64,000 bases of DNA from Endobacter medicaginis (GCF_014192375.1 NZ_JACHXV010000001.1:398440-462439); one strand, 5' to 3'; shown: positions 1-12,520, numbered from the stretch's first letter. Translations and numbers: made by a program. The notes: generated by a model not told the origin, from the letters alone.

Positions 1-2414
1 GTCAGCCGGCTGAGGGCGACGGTGCTGTGGACGGCGTCGAGCACCAGCGCGGCATCGATCAGCCCGGGGCCGTTGCTGTTGGCGATCGCGCCGGTGAGGG
101 CGGCATGGGCGACCATCGCGAGTGCGGATTTCGGCCCGCGCAGGGTGAGGTTCGCCTGGCCGCCGATGCTGCCGGCGGCGATGCCGGTGGCATTCAGCGC
201 GAGATCGAGCTTCGGATCGGCGGTCGGATCGTCGACATGACCAGTGAGGGCGAGCCGGCCGACGCGCGCGGTGGGCAGTCCGGCATCGTTGGCGTGCAGG
301 TCGATCAGCACACGCGGTACCGCGCCGGACTGTTCGGTGCGCAGCTTTGCCGACAGCGATCCCGAGACCGGCTGGCCGACCAGCGGTGCGAGATCGGCCA
401 GCCGCGACATCGCCAGATCCACCGAGCCGAGCGGGATTGCAGCCTTGGGCGCCATGTTCAGGTCGGCGGTGCCACGGGCGGATTTCCAGTCCAGCTTCGA
501 CAGCACGATGTGCCGGGTGCCGTCGGCCTGCGTGTCGAGCCTGGCGGCCAGATGCAGCGGCGCGCGGTCGAGCGTGCCGTCGAGCGCGACGGTGGCGTCG
601 GGAGCACTGGGCAGATGCGTCGCGTCGATCACCGCATGGAGCCTGCCCTGTGGCAGCGTCGCGGTGCCGGGATCGCCGCTCGCCTCGACATGGGCGGCGA
701 GATCGGTGGTGGGGCCGCTCAGATGCGCCTTTGCCGTCAGCGCGCCGCGCAGCGCGGGGCTGAGTGCGGCGAGCTTCGGAAGTGCCGCGTTCGCCGCCAG
801 ATCGAGCACGTTGGCGTTGTCGGTGCCGGAGAGATCGACATGCAGCGCCGCGCCGTCGAGGGTCAGCGTCTGGATGGCGATGTCGGCGGGCGGAGCGGGG
901 GTCTCGGGCGTCGCGGGGGCCTGGGTCTGCACGATCCTGGCCACCAGATGCCCGTCATGGCCGATCAGTCCGACCGCCTGCGGCATGCCGCCTGTCAGAT
1001 CGATGCGGCCGTCCAGGCCGATCGCCCGCCGTGCGCCATGCGCGGGGTCGGAGGCGATGTCGTAGGTCGCATCCAGCGCCGTCGAGCCGGCGAGCTGCAC
1101 CCCGCCGGCCGCGGCCAGCGGGGCGAGGTCGGGCAGGGTCAGCTTCGCGGTGCCGGTGATCGACGGCGCGGTGTCGGTCTGGGCGGCGAGTCCGATCAGC
1201 GGATGGGCGACGGTCAGCGTGACCGGCTTGTGCGGCTGGTCGAGATGGGCGAGGGCGTCGATCTCGATCGGGTGGGCGGCGACCAGCTCGGGCTGCGGTC
1301 CGGGCAGATGTACCCCGGCCAGCGTCGCGTGCAGCCTGACCAGCCCGGCAAGCGCATCGGCGGCGGCCTGACTGTCGATCTTCGCGTCGATCGCGTCGAT
1401 GGTGGCCCCGCCGGCGGCCAGCGTGGCGATATGGGCGGTGCCGTCCACGGTCGGACGGCTGAACGGTCCGCGGCTGGCGAGATCGAGATGCAGCGATTGC
1501 CACGACACCCCGGCCACCGGACTCATCGCCGGCGCATCGGCGCGGAGCGCGAGGGTGCCGGCCATGGTCTCCAGATCGGCCGTGCCATGGGCTGCGGCGG
1601 TCAGCCGGGCGGTCTGCGGCCCGGCGGACAGCGCGAGGTTGAGTGCTGTCGCCGTTCGCGGGCCGTCGAGGTCGAGTTTCAGCGACAGCGGATCGAGCGC
1701 CGGCAGATGGCCAAGCGCGGTGACCAGACCGCGATCGGGGTCCTCGGCGGACAGATGCAAAGCGAGTTTCGGGTGATCGACCAGCGCGGTCAGCCCGATC
1801 GCGCCGGGCGCGTCCTTTCGGGTGACGGCGAGTGCGATGTCCGAGTTCGGCAGGGTTTCGACCGAGATGCCGGCGAACAGCGGCGCGATGGTGGCGAGCT
1901 TGGCGCGGCCGGTGATGGCGAGATCGGCCCCGCTCGGCGCCGCGCCGTTCATCAGGCTCGGCCCGACATGCAGCGTGTCGATCGCCAGATGGCGCAGGTC
2001 GACGCCGAAGTTCGGCCCCGGGCCGGGTTTGGCGGGTTCAGTCGTGGCGGGCGTGCTTGCCGTGCTCACCGGCGTGCGCTCGACATCGATGCGGCTCGCG
2101 GTCAAGGTCTGCACCGAGACCCGCTTGCCGATCAGCGCCAGCGGTGACCAGTCCAGATGCAGGTTGTCGATCGCCAGCCAGATGCCCTGCGTGTCGTGCA
2201 GCTCGATCCGCGCGAGATGCAGGTCGTCGGGGAAACGCCCCGACAGGCCGGCGAGATGCACGGTGCCGGAGGTCAGGCTGGCGGCCTGGTTCTCGATCAG
2301 CCTGCGGCCCGGACCGGTATTCGCGCCGACCAGCACGATCAGCACCGCGAGCAGGGCCAGGCCCAGCGGCACGCCGAGGATCAGCCCGACCGCCCAGAGC
2401 AGCTTGCGGCGCAT
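1..2414 (-). CDS. tamB: TamB, inner-membrane-anchored translocation and assembly module protein (partial)
   Basis: Partial gene: the C-terminal part lies beyond the left edge and about 804 codons are visible. TamB is anchored in the inner membrane and spans the periplasm, working with TamA to insert outer-membrane proteins and probably to move phospholipids. The ATG at 2414 opens with a short basic stretch (MRRKLLW) and one long hydrophobic helix at about residues 6-32. The AsmA-like motif LIENQAAS then L.G.V.L.GLSGRFPDDL follows, typical of the TamB N-terminus. The rest reads as low-complexity beta-rich sequence, as expected. The start overlaps the tamA stop by one base (TGATG), so the two are translationally coupled. 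The diagnostic DUF490 C-terminus is out of view, so the call rests on the N-terminus and on the tamA neighbour. Confidence 0.88.
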   Translation of the reverse strand, partial: MRRKLLWAVGLILGVPLGLALLAVLIVLVGANTGPGRRLIENQAASLTSGTVHLAGLSGRFPDDLHLARIELHDTQGIWLAIDNLHLDWSPLALIGKRVSVQTLTASRIDVERTPVSTASTPATTEPAKPGPGPNFGVDLRHLAIDTLHVGPSLMNGAAPSGADLAITGRAKLATIAPLFAGISVETLPNSDIALAVTRKDAPGAIGLTALVDHPKLALHLSAEDPDRGLVTALGHLPALDPLSLKLDLDGPRTATALNLALSAGPQTARLTAAAHGTADLETMAGTLALRADAPAMSPVAGVSWQSLHLDLASRGPFSRPTVDGTAHIATLAAGGATIDAIDAKIDSQAAADALAGLVRLHATLAGVHLPGPQPELVAAHPIEIDALAHLDQPHKPVTLTVAHPLIGLAAQTDTAPSITGTAKLTLPDLAPLAAAGGVQLAGSTALDATYDIASDPAHGARRAIGLDGRIDLTGGMPQAVGLIGHDGHLVARIVQTQAPATPETPAPPADIAIQTLTLDGAALHVDLSGTDNANVLDLAANAALPKLAALSPALRGALTAKAHLSGPTTDLAAHVEASGDPGTATLPQGRLHAVIDATHLPSAPDATVALDGTLDRAPLHLAARLDTQADGTRHIVLSKLDWKSARGTADLNMAPKAAIPLGSVDLAMSRLADLAPLVGQPVSGSLSAKLRTEQSGAVPRVLIDLHANDAGLPTARVGRLALTGHVDDPTADPKLDLALNATGIAAGSIGGQANLTLRGPKSALAMVAHAALTGAIANSNGPGLIDAALVLDAVHSTVALSRL

Positions 2415-4393
2415 CAGAAGGCCTCCCCGAGACCGATATAGAGTTCGAACGCGTCGGACTTGCCGGTCTTCGGCCGGTTCAGGGGCACCGCGACGTCGAC
2501 GCGCAGCGGCCCGATCGAGGTGTAGTAGCGGCCGCCGATGCCCGCGCCATAGCGAACCGTGCCCTGGAACGGCCGCGAGCTGGTCGAGACCTGGCCCGCA
2601 TCGAGGAAGGCGGCCATGCCGATCTTGTTCCACACACGCTGGCGCAGCTCGAAGCTGCCGGCATCCATCGCCACCCCGCCGACCGGGTAGCCATCGGCGA
2701 AGACCGGCCCGATGCCCTGGTAGCGGAAGCCGCGCACGGTGGCCGAGCCGCCGGCGTAGAGCCGCTGGTCGGGCGGCAGGTCGAAGGTCGAGGCGCCCTG
2801 CACGGAGCCGACGATGCCCCGCAGCGCGATCACCGTGTGACCGGGTTTCGTCCAGCCGAGGCGGGAGACGTCGAAATACGTGGTCGCGGTGCCCTGCAGG
2901 ATGGCGAACTCCCGCGTCCCGCCATGGGCCACCGAGTCGAATTCGGGCACGTAGACATCATGCCCGGAGCCCAGCGACACGGTCGGCGTCGCGGTCAGCG
3001 AGACCCGGAAGCCATGGGTGGGGCTGTCGAGCGGGCTGGCGAGGTCGGTATTGTCGAAATTCGCCGAGACCGGAAGCTGCACCAGCGTGTAGTGCCGGGT
3101 CAGCCCTTCCTGGATGATCTTCTCGCGCTCGCCCTGCAGCCCGACCGCGCCGGTCCAGTGCTTCGAGAACCGCCGGTCGAGACCGATGAAGGCGATCAGC
3201 GCGGTCTGGTTGTAGGAATAGAGGTTCTGCTTCAGCCCCTCGAGCTTGATGGTCAGGTTCTGGTTGCGACGCAGGAAGTCGGGCTTGGTCAGCTTGGCGT
3301 AGACGTCGTAGCCGAGCCCGTTGACCGCGGTGCCGACCAGACCGGTGCCGAGTGCGACGAGGTCGAGCCGCTCGGCATTGCCGAACAGGTTGTGGTGTGT
3401 CCAGGTCACACCGGCCGAGCCGCCGAGATCTGTCGAGTAGCCGGCCTGCACGGACACGGTGTGGCGCTTGGCCTCCTGCATGCTGAACAGCAGCGGCATC
3501 CGCCCGTCCACATCCAGCGTGCGGCCCGGGGGTGGGTCGTTCTTCACCGCGACATCGGAGAACACGCCCAGCGAGGCGAGGTCCTGGCGCGCCGCCTCGA
3601 TCCGGCTCGGCTGCCACAGCTCGCCCGGATGGATCAGCAGCCGGCGTCGGATGAAGCTCTCATGCACATGGCCGAGGCCGTCCAGGAATATGTGACCGAT
3701 ATCGACCCGCGGTCCGGGCGTGATCTTGAACACGATGTCGAGCGTGTGCGTCGCCGGCTTCAGATAGGCCACCGGCTCGGGCACGTCGGCCAGCGCATGG
3801 CCGGTCTCGCGCAGACCGCTCAGCAGCGCGCCCTGCGCATCGAGCACCTGCGAGGCGACCGCGTCCTGTCCCGAACGCAGGTCGAAATCGTGCCGCACCG
3901 TTGCCGGCAGGCTCTGTCCGGGCGGCAGGTCCATGCTGATGTGACCGATATGGAACATCTGCCCCTCATGGGCGGTGATCACCACCTTCGCGGTGCGCCC
4001 CTTGGGAATGGCGGCAATCGCGTCCACCGTGGCGGCGTCGCTCGCCTCGTGGCCGTCGATGAGGATCGCGACATGGCCGTCGTAGTAGCCGAAGCTTTCC
4101 AGAGCGGTCTTCAGCCGGTCGTAGTCGCCGCGCGCCCGCCCGGCCAGTGCGAACGGGCTGACGGCCTCGGTCTTCTGCAACGACACCAGGCTGGAACTGC
4201 CCGACAGCGCCGCATCGAGGCTCGAATTGCCGGTGGGCGTCACCTTCACACTGTAGGGCTGCGGGTCTGCCGCCCGCGCCACCGTCCAGCACCCCGTGGC
4301 GAACAGCAGGCCGCCGGCCAGGGCGAGATGCGTTCTGCGGGGAGGGGATACACTCGGAAACAGGCGCATCGTGGCATTGCATCGTTGAAACAT
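2414..4393 (-). CDS. tamA: TamA, outer-membrane BamA-family assembly factor
   Basis: Omp85-family protein of 659 residues that sits in the outer membrane and acts with TamB. The N-terminus carries an export signal (charged PPRRTH, then a hydrophobic stretch ending near ARAADP, about residues 20-42). POTRA-like periplasmic domains follow (about 45-300). The last roughly 350 residues are a surface-antigen/beta-barrel domain, with the motif TVRGFRYQGIGP and a terminal strand ending in an aromatic residue (GLGEAF), the usual outer-membrane C-terminal signature. ATG 4393 has an AGGG-like ribosome site. An internal Met nine codons in (4369) is an alternative start and gives a shorter signal peptide. 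The stop overlaps the tamB start by one base. It is divergent from plsC, with about 130 bp between them. Confidence 0.93.
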   Translation of the reverse strand: MFQRCNATMRLFPSVSPPRRTHLALAGGLLFATGCWTVARAADPQPYSVKVTPTGNSSLDAALSGSSSLVSLQKTEAVSPFALAGRARGDYDRLKTALESFGYYDGHVAILIDGHEASDAATVDAIAAIPKGRTAKVVITAHEGQMFHIGHISMDLPPGQSLPATVRHDFDLRSGQDAVASQVLDAQGALLSGLRETGHALADVPEPVAYLKPATHTLDIVFKITPGPRVDIGHIFLDGLGHVHESFIRRRLLIHPGELWQPSRIEAARQDLASLGVFSDVAVKNDPPPGRTLDVDGRMPLLFSMQEAKRHTVSVQAGYSTDLGGSAGVTWTHHNLFGNAERLDLVALGTGLVGTAVNGLGYDVYAKLTKPDFLRRNQNLTIKLEGLKQNLYSYNQTALIAFIGLDRRFSKHWTGAVGLQGEREKIIQEGLTRHYTLVQLPVSANFDNTDLASPLDSPTHGFRVSLTATPTVSLGSGHDVYVPEFDSVAHGGTREFAILQGTATTYFDVSRLGWTKPGHTVIALRGIVGSVQGASTFDLPPDQRLYAGGSATVRGFRYQGIGPVFADGYPVGGVAMDAGSFELRQRVWNKIGMAAFLDAGQVSTSSRPFQGTVRYGAGIGGRYYTSIGPLRVDVAVPLNRPKTGKSDAFELYIGLGEAF

Positions 4394-4522
4394 CGCCCTG
4401 CCAAGGCTGAAAACCGGCCGCGGTTGCCCTGCCCCGTCCGCTGGAGCGGGAGCGTTGCGTCAAAGACGCAGCGCGGCATCACCGATATTGTCGAAATCGA
4501 GGCAAGGCTCTAACGGTGGGGC

Positions 4523-5488
4523 ATGTCGACGTCCCGCGCCGATCCGGCGGAACTCGCGCCGATCCCAGCCAATGGCGCGTATCCGCCCGAAGCGGGGCCG
4601 GCCGGCGCGACGGACGACTCCCTCGCTCCCTTCGCCAACGACGCGCCGGAGTCGCCGCTTCGGCGCCTGGTGCGTCGGGCACGCGCCATCCGCCGGCTGC
4701 TGCTGATCGTGGTGTGGACGCTGGTCGCGGCTGCGATCCAGTCGGTGCTGCTGATGCTGCCGGGCCGGGCCAAGGCGTCGTTCGCGCGGTTCTACTGGTC
4801 GGTGGTGAGCCTGTTGCTGGGCATGCGGATCCGGGTCATCGGTGCGCCGATCGCCGGGCGCATGCATGATGCACGCGCCGCCGAGCGCCGGCCGGTGGTC
4901 TATGTCTCCAACCACTCGTCCTGGCTCGACGTGCCGGTGCTGGGTGGGCGGCTGGTGGCGTGTTTCGTCGCCAAGGACGATGTCGCGAGCTGGCCGGCGG
5001 TCAGTACCGTGGCCCGGCTCGGCCGCACCTTCTTCGTCTCCCGCCAGCGCGCCAACACGGGGCGCGAGCGCACCGAGATGCGGCAGCGCCTGTCCGCAGG
5101 CGACGACCTGATCCTGTTCCCCGAGGGCACCAGCTCCGATGGCACGAGGGTGCTGCCGTTCCATTCCTCGTTCTTCGCCATCGCCGATTGCGGGGCGGAT
5201 GCGGCGGCGACCGGCACGCCGCTGGTGCAGCCGGTCTCGATCGTGTTCGACCGGCTCGGCGGCCTGCCGGTGGGTCACAAGCAGCGGCCGATCTTCGCCT
5301 GGTATGGCGACATGTCGCTCGCCCCGCATGTCTGGCAACTCGCCCAGCACCGCTCGATGCGGGCGACCATCCTGCTGCATCCGCCGCTCGATCCGGTCGA
5401 TTTCGACAGCCGCAAGTCGCTCTCCCGCGCGGCCTACGCGCTGGTCGCCGACGGGATGGCCGCGCTGCGCCAGAACCGGATGGGCTGA
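4523..5488 (+). CDS. plsC: 1-acyl-sn-glycerol-3-phosphate acyltransferase (PlsC family)
   Basis: Lysophospholipid acyltransferase of 321 residues. Such enzymes acylate lysophosphatidate to phosphatidate at the membrane during phospholipid synthesis. One hydrophobic segment (about residues 55-80) precedes the catalytic NHSSWLD box (HX4D, near residue 131) and the glycerol-phosphate-binding FPEGTSSDG box (near 200). The N-terminal 45 residues are Pro/Ala-rich and not conserved. It sits upstream of miaB, as in many alphaproteobacteria. Family members also include lyso-ornithine-lipid acyltransferases (OlsA), which cannot be excluded from sequence alone. There is a GGTGGGG ribosome site just before ATG 4523. 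Confidence 0.88.
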   Translation: MSTSRADPAELAPIPANGAYPPEAGPAGATDDSLAPFANDAPESPLRRLVRRARAIRRLLLIVVWTLVAAAIQSVLLMLPGRAKASFARFYWSVVSLLLGMRIRVIGAPIAGRMHDARAAERRPVVYVSNHSSWLDVPVLGGRLVACFVAKDDVASWPAVSTVARLGRTFFVSRQRANTGRERTEMRQRLSAGDDLILFPEGTSSDGTRVLPFHSSFFAIADCGADAAATGTPLVQPVSIVFDRLGGLPVGHKQRPIFAWYGDMSLAPHVWQLAQHRSMRATILLHPPLDPVDFDSRKSLSRAAYALVADGMAALRQNRMG

Positions 5489-5648
5489 GCGCCGCTTTCG
5501 GTTGACATCCGCGCCGGGACTGCCGAACCTGTGGTCGTTCATCCGGAGTGCTCTGGCCCGATGATCGATTCGGTGTCCGCTTTCTCTTGACCCGCACCTG
5601 CCCTTGCCTGTTTCTGCGCCGCTCGCGTCGCAGCAGGAGGGATGATCC

Positions 5649-7100
5649 GTGAGCTCGCCGAATTCCACCAAGGGACTGCACGTCATCACCTGGGGCTGCC
5701 AGATGAACGTGTATGACAGCGCGCGGATGACCGACGTGCTCGCGCCGCTGGGCTACCGGCCGGTCGAGAGCCCCGATGCCGCCGACATGGTCATCCTCAA
5801 CACCTGCCATATCCGTGACCGCGCCGCCGAGAAGGTCTTCTCCGAGCTCGGCCGGCTGCGGCTGGTCAAGCGCGAGCGTGCCGACCAGGGCCGCGACACG
5901 GTGATCGCGGTCGCCGGCTGCGTCGCCCAGGCCGAGGGCGAGGAAATCACCCGCCGCGCGCCGTACGTGGACATCGTGCTCGGCCCGCAGACCTATCATC
6001 GGCTGCCGGAAATGGTCGCGCGTGCGGCGCGCGCCGGCGGCAAGGTCATCGAGACCGACTTTCCCGCCGAGCAGAAATTCGACTTCCTGCCCGAGGCGAT
6101 CACCGCGCAGGCGGTGCCCGGCGCGTCGGCCGCGGCCCCCGGGCTGACGGCCTTCCTCACCGTGCAGGAAGGCTGCGACAAGTTCTGCTCGTTCTGCGTG
6201 GTGCCCTACACGCGTGGGGCGGAATCCTCGCGCCCCGTCGCCTCGGTGCTGGCGGAGGCGCGCCATCTCGTCGCCCGTGGCGCGCGCGAGATCACCCTGC
6301 TCGGCCAGAACGTCAATGCCTATCACGGCACCGGCCCGGACGGGTCGGACTGGTCGCTGGCGAGGCTGGCGCATGCCCTGGCCGAGATCGACGGGTTGTG
6401 GCGCATCCGCTACACCACCTCGCACCCGCGCGACATGGATGACGACCTCATCGCAGCGCATCGCGACCTGCCGCAACTGATGCCGTTCCTGCACCTGCCG
6501 GTGCAGTCGGGCTCGGACCGCATGCTGTCGGCGATGAACCGCGGCCACACCGCCGACGCCTATCGCCGACTGGTCGACCGCCTGCGCGCCGCCCGGCCCG
6601 ATCTGGCGCTGAGTTCGGATTTCATCGTCGGCCATCCCGGCGAGACCGAGGCCGATTTCGAGGCCACCCTGCAGCTCGTGCGCGACATCGGCTTCGCGCA
6701 GGCGTTCAGCTTCAAGTACTCGCCGCGCCCCGGCACGCCCGCCGCCGGTGCGCCGCTGCGCGTCGCCGAATCTGTCGCCGACCAGCGCCTCCAGGCGCTC
6801 CAGGCACTGCTTCGCGAGCAGCAGGCGGCGTTCAACGCCGATTGCGTCGGCCGCCGCGCCGAGGTGCTGTTCACCGGTCCGGGCCGTCATCCGGGCCAGA
6901 TCGCCGGGCGCACGCCCTGGCTGCAACCGATCCATGTCGAGGGCGGGGAGTCGCTGATCGGCGCCCGCGCCCTCGTTGACATCCGCGCCGCCGCGACCAA
7001 CTCGGTATCAGGCGCGCTGATCGGCGGAGCGCGCATCGCCCCGTCGCAGACTTCAGAAGTGGACTGCCTGCAACCTGCCTTGGAGGACCACCGCGCTTGA
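5649..7100 (+). CDS. miaB: tRNA-2-methylthio-N6-dimethylallyladenosine synthase MiaB
   Basis: Radical-SAM methylthiotransferase of 483 residues that adds the 2-methylthio group to i6A37 of tRNAs. The N-terminal UPF0004 domain supplies three iron-sulfur ligands (C17, C53, C91). The radical-SAM cluster motif is C176-x3-C180-x2-C183 (GCDKFCSFC), and a TRAM-like C-terminal domain follows. The start is GTG at 5649, behind a strong AGGAGGG ribosome site. A nearby ATG at 5642 is out of frame. The gene ends in TGA at 7098-7100, inside the start codon of the PhoH-like gene, so the two are coupled. The 160 bp upstream, after plsC, contain a TTGACA hexamer but no convincing -10 box. Confidence 0.96.
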   Translation: MSSPNSTKGLHVITWGCQMNVYDSARMTDVLAPLGYRPVESPDAADMVILNTCHIRDRAAEKVFSELGRLRLVKRERADQGRDTVIAVAGCVAQAEGEEITRRAPYVDIVLGPQTYHRLPEMVARAARAGGKVIETDFPAEQKFDFLPEAITAQAVPGASAAAPGLTAFLTVQEGCDKFCSFCVVPYTRGAESSRPVASVLAEARHLVARGAREITLLGQNVNAYHGTGPDGSDWSLARLAHALAEIDGLWRIRYTTSHPRDMDDDLIAAHRDLPQLMPFLHLPVQSGSDRMLSAMNRGHTADAYRRLVDRLRAARPDLALSSDFIVGHPGETEADFEATLQLVRDIGFAQAFSFKYSPRPGTPAAGAPLRVAESVADQRLQALQALLREQQAAFNADCVGRRAEVLFTGPGRHPGQIAGRTPWLQPIHVEGGESLIGARALVDIRAAATNSVSGALIGGARIAPSQTSEVDCLQPALEDHRA

Positions 7101-8287
7101 ACCAGATCCCGAGGGATTTCCGCCGCTCCGCCCGAGCCGCCGCCGGCCTTTCGGCAGGTGCACCGCCTGAAACCAGTACCGCGGCGATGACCTTCGATGA
7201 CAACCACCTGCTGAGCGAGCTGCTCGGCGACCACGACCGCAATTTCGCCCGTCTCGAGCAGGGGCTCGGCGTGCGTCTCTCCTGCCGCGGCAACCGCGTC
7301 GCCATCACCGGCGAGCCGGGCCGCGTTGCCCTGACCCGCTCCACGCTGGATGCGCTCTACACGCGGCTGCGTGGCGGCGGCAGCGTCGGGCCGGCCGATA
7401 TCGACGCCGCCATCCGCTTGTCCGGCGTGCATGGCGAGGTGTTCGAGCCACGCTCGCCCCGGCGCGAGGCCGCCGACCGCGCCGTCGTCGCCGCCCTGCG
7501 TCCATCCCCGGGCGTGGTGTCGAACGACGACCCTCGCCTGCCGTTCTCCGACCTGCCGGCGATCCGCACCCGCCGCGGCGCGGTCGGTCCGCGCTCGCCG
7601 GGGCAGGCGAGCTACATGGAGATGCTGGCCAGCAACGAGATGGTGTTCGGCATCGGTCCGGCCGGCACCGGCAAGACCTATCTCGCCGTCGCCCAGGCCG
7701 TCGCCATGCTCCAGGCGGGACGTGTCGATCGCATCGTGCTGTCGCGTCCCGCGGTCGAGGCCGGCGAGCGGCTCGGCTTCCTGCCGGGCGATCTCAAGGA
7801 GAAGATCGACCCCTATCTGCGGCCGCTCTACGACGCGCTCAACGACATGATGCCGCCCGACCAGCTCGTCCGCCGCATGGCCACCGGCGAGATCGAGGTC
7901 GCCCCGCTGGCCTTCATGCGTGGCCGCACCCTGGCCCACGCTTTCGTCATCCTCGACGAGGCACAGAACACCACCTCGGCGCAGATGAAGATGTTCCTCA
8001 CCCGCATGGGCGAGGGCACCCACATGGTGATCACCGGCGACCTGTCCCAGGTCGACCTGCCCTCGGGGGTGCGCTCCGGCCTGCGCGATGCGCTCGACAC
8101 GCTCGAGGGCGTGCCGGGCATCGCGGTGAACCGCTTCGAATCCCGCGACGTGGTCCGCCATCCGCTGGTGGCCCGAATCGTTGATGCCTATGACCGCCGC
8201 GAGGCGGCGCGAAAGAACGGCCCTGCGCGACAGTATGAGACCGACCATTTCATCGAAAATGATGACGACGCGGGGCCGTCGGCCTAA
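7097..8287 (+). CDS. PhoH-like ATPase (PhoL/YbeZ family)
   Basis: Cytoplasmic P-loop ATPase of 396 residues. YbeZ/PhoH-like proteins are paired with YbeY in RNA processing and ribosome maturation, although their exact substrate is unsettled. Walker A is GPAGTGKT (residues 187-194) and Walker B is VILDEAQN (284-291). The N-terminal 100 residues form a KH-like domain. The proposed start is TTG at 7097, overlapping the miaB stop by 4 bp, with GGAGG about 10 bp upstream. An in-frame ATG at 7187 would give a 366-residue protein starting closer to the conserved TFDDN motif and is the main alternative. ybeY and corC follow directly. Confidence 0.92.
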   Translation: MNQIPRDFRRSARAAAGLSAGAPPETSTAAMTFDDNHLLSELLGDHDRNFARLEQGLGVRLSCRGNRVAITGEPGRVALTRSTLDALYTRLRGGGSVGPADIDAAIRLSGVHGEVFEPRSPRREAADRAVVAALRPSPGVVSNDDPRLPFSDLPAIRTRRGAVGPRSPGQASYMEMLASNEMVFGIGPAGTGKTYLAVAQAVAMLQAGRVDRIVLSRPAVEAGERLGFLPGDLKEKIDPYLRPLYDALNDMMPPDQLVRRMATGEIEVAPLAFMRGRTLAHAFVILDEAQNTTSAQMKMFLTRMGEGTHMVITGDLSQVDLPSGVRSGLRDALDTLEGVPGIAVNRFESRDVVRHPLVARIVDAYDRREAARKNGPARQYETDHFIENDDDAGPSA

Positions 8288-8328
8288 ATAGCGCCCATCA
8301 CAACGCGGCCATCGCCGCCCAAAGGACC

Positions 8329-8856
8329 ATGGAACCCCGAAGTACCCCCGGCCCGGCGCATGATGACGCAGACGCCATCACACGCCGGGCGCACAGGCCC
8401 GTCATCGACGGCGCCCTCGATCCCGACATCCTGATCCTCGATTCACGCTGGCACCGGCTGGTGCCCGACGCCGAACGCTGGATCCGCCGCGCGGCCCACG
8501 CCGCCGGTGGCGCAGGCGCGGTGGTGCTCGACAGCGACCGTCGGGTGAAGGCGCTCAACGCGCGCCATCGCGGCCGCAACAAGCCCACCAACGTGCTCAC
8601 CTTCGAGCCACCTCCGGGCTTCCCGGGCGGCGACATCATCCTTGCCTTCGAGACCGTGCGCGACGAGGCGCTCGCGAAGGGCTGGCGGCCGGCGCATCAT
8701 CTCGCCCATCTGGTCGTGCATGGCGCGCTGCACCTGCGCGGCGACGATCACCATCTCGCCGGCGAAGCGCGGCGGATGGAGATGCGCGAAACCCGAATCC
8801 TGCACCGTCTCGGCGTGCCCAACCCGTGGCGGACGGGCGGGAGCGTGCGGCCATGA
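8329..8856 (+). CDS. ybeY: Endoribonuclease YbeY (rRNA maturation factor)
   Basis: Zinc-dependent endoribonuclease of 175 residues needed for 16S rRNA 3'-end maturation and ribosome quality control. The family signature H-x3-H-x5-H is present as HGALHLRGDDH (H131, H135, H141). It is preceded by the conserved NKPTNVLTF box near residues 84-92. The N-terminus (about 35 residues) is longer than in E. coli YbeY and poorly conserved, so the true start could lie downstream of 8329. The stop overlaps the corC start (ATGA at 8853-8856). Its place after the PhoH-like gene follows the usual bacterial order. Confidence 0.94.
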   Translation: MEPRSTPGPAHDDADAITRRAHRPVIDGALDPDILILDSRWHRLVPDAERWIRRAAHAAGGAGAVVLDSDRRVKALNARHRGRNKPTNVLTFEPPPGFPGGDIILAFETVRDEALAKGWRPAHHLAHLVVHGALHLRGDDHHLAGEARRMEMRETRILHRLGVPNPWRTGGSVRP

Positions 8857-9767
8857 GCGAACACTCCGACCGCGTCGACGAGCCCGGCTCCGAACGCGGT
8901 CCCCGTCTGGGCCGGCTGGGTGGCTGGTTCGGCCGCAAGCGCGATCTCGGCGTGCGCCACTCGATCGCCGAGCTGGTGCGCGAGGCGGCGGAGGCACGCG
9001 AGGTGGAGGGTGAGGCGCCCGAGCTCGACCGTCAGGAACGCGCGCTGATCGCCAACGTGCTGCGCCTGCGCGAGACCTCGGCCTATGATGTGATGGTGCC
9101 GCGCGCCGATATCGTCGCGATGCCGCTCGACACCGATCTGGCCGGCGCACTCGAGATCATGCGTCGCGAGAACCATTCGCGCCTGCCGGTCTACCGCGAG
9201 CAGCTCGACGACGTGGTCGGCATGGTCCATCTCAAGGACGTGGTCGGCTATGTCGGCACGCCCGAGACCTTCTCGCTCGAGGCGCTGCTGCGCCCGCCAT
9301 TGCTGGTCGCGCCCTCGCTGCCGGTGCTCGACCTGCTGCTGCAGATGCGCCAGCAGCGGACCCACCTGGCGCTGGTGATCGACGAATATGGTGGCATCGA
9401 CGGGTTGCTGACCATCGAGGATCTGGTCGAGACCATCGTCGGCGACATTGCCGACGAGCATGACGAGCCGATCGCCGAGGATTTCGTCGAACGCCCCGAC
9501 GGCACCATCGAGATCGACGCCCGCCTGCCCGTCGGGACGTTCGAGGAACGCGCCGGCCGCGTGCTGACCGAGGAGGAGCGCGAGTCCGAGATCCATACCG
9601 TCGGTGGCCTGGTGTTCCGCCTTGCCGGGCGGGTGCCGGCACGGGGGGAAATCCTCACCCACGACAGCGGCACCGAGTTTCGGGTGCTGGATGCCGATGC
9701 GCGGCATATCCGCAAGTTGCGGGTGCGGCTGCCCGAGAAGAAGGACGAGGATCAGGACGCGGCGTGA
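8853..9767 (+). CDS. corC: CBS-domain protein of the HlyC/CorC family
   Basis: Protein of 304 residues with a pair of CBS domains (about residues 60-185, containing VMVPRADIVAM and LALVIDEYGGIDGL) and a C-terminal CorC_HlyC transporter-associated domain (about 200-285). CorC-type proteins are linked to magnesium/cobalt efflux or tolerance. There is no DUF21 membrane domain, so this is the soluble CorC type and not the membrane CNNM type. ATG 8853 overlaps the ybeY stop by 4 bp and is preferred to an upstream in-frame ATG at 8826 inside ybeY. In many alphaproteobacteria apolipoprotein N-acyltransferase (lnt) follows corC, but here it does not. Confidence 0.88.
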   Translation: MSEHSDRVDEPGSERGPRLGRLGGWFGRKRDLGVRHSIAELVREAAEAREVEGEAPELDRQERALIANVLRLRETSAYDVMVPRADIVAMPLDTDLAGALEIMRRENHSRLPVYREQLDDVVGMVHLKDVVGYVGTPETFSLEALLRPPLLVAPSLPVLDLLLQMRQQRTHLALVIDEYGGIDGLLTIEDLVETIVGDIADEHDEPIAEDFVERPDGTIEIDARLPVGTFEERAGRVLTEEERESEIHTVGGLVFRLAGRVPARGEILTHDSGTEFRVLDADARHIRKLRVRLPEKKDEDQDAA

Positions 9768-9801
9768 GGCGGGAAGACGTCTTTCTTCGAAAGAACAGGC
9801 C

Positions 9802-10326
9802 GTGACGCCGTTATCGCAGCTGGGCTGTCGGATCTGCATTCTCGGGCCATCGAACAGCGGCAAGTCGACGCTGGCGGTGGCGATCGGGGACAAGCTCGCA
9901 GTGGAGGTCGTGCATCTCGACCGTCTGCGCCACAGGCCGCAGACGGACTGGCAGCCCCGGCCTCAAGCCGAGTTCATCGCGCTGCACGACTGCGCGATCG
10001 CGGGCGAGGCGTGGGTGATGGAAGGCAATTATTCGGTCTGCCTGCCGCAGCGTCTCGCCCGGGCGACGGGGGTGATCGTGCTCGATGTGTCGGCCGGGCT
10101 CAGCCTGTTGCGCTATCTGCGACGCTGCTGGTGGCGCGCAGATCGCGCGGGCGGTCTCGATGGCGGGCACGATAGCGTCAAATGGGAGATGATCCGCCAC
10201 ATCGTACTGATCACACCGACCAATCGGCGTCGCTATCGTGCACTCTATCACGATCTCGGCCTGCCGAAATGCCGTCTCGCATCGCGCCGGCGGATCGAGG
10301 CGTATCGCCATCGCGAAGGGCTGTGA
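9802..10326 (+). CDS. Small P-loop NTPase, adenylate kinase/FlaR-like
   Basis: Protein of 174 residues with an N-terminal Walker A (GPSNSGKS, residues 15-22), a following HLD motif and the segment WVMEGNYS. These are typical of the AAA/FlaR-like (topology-modulation) kinases that resemble shikimate and adenylate kinases. No substrate can be assigned. The start is inferred as GTG 9802; upstream of it the frame has no family similarity. The 34 bp before the start contain a short AT-rich hairpin resembling the repeat after infB. It converges with the GGDEF gene. The function is unknown. Confidence 0.7.
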   Translation: MTPLSQLGCRICILGPSNSGKSTLAVAIGDKLAVEVVHLDRLRHRPQTDWQPRPQAEFIALHDCAIAGEAWVMEGNYSVCLPQRLARATGVIVLDVSAGLSLLRYLRRCWWRADRAGGLDGGHDSVKWEMIRHIVLITPTNRRRYRALYHDLGLPKCRLASRRRIEAYRHREGL

Positions 10327-10393
10327 GGGCCCGGACACGGCAGACGGCGGCTCACCCGATATCCCCTGTGCGGGGAGCGTGCCGGGAGATTGA

Positions 10394-12520
<2,127 letters not shown>

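Noticed and set aside
27..2147. Long open frames on the plus strand opposite tamB
   Set aside because: Arg/Gly-rich composition with no domains. The minus strand reads as a clear TamB N-terminus.
5489..5648. Promoter in the plsC-miaB gap
   Set aside because: A good TTGACA is present but no acceptable -10 at 16-18 bp.
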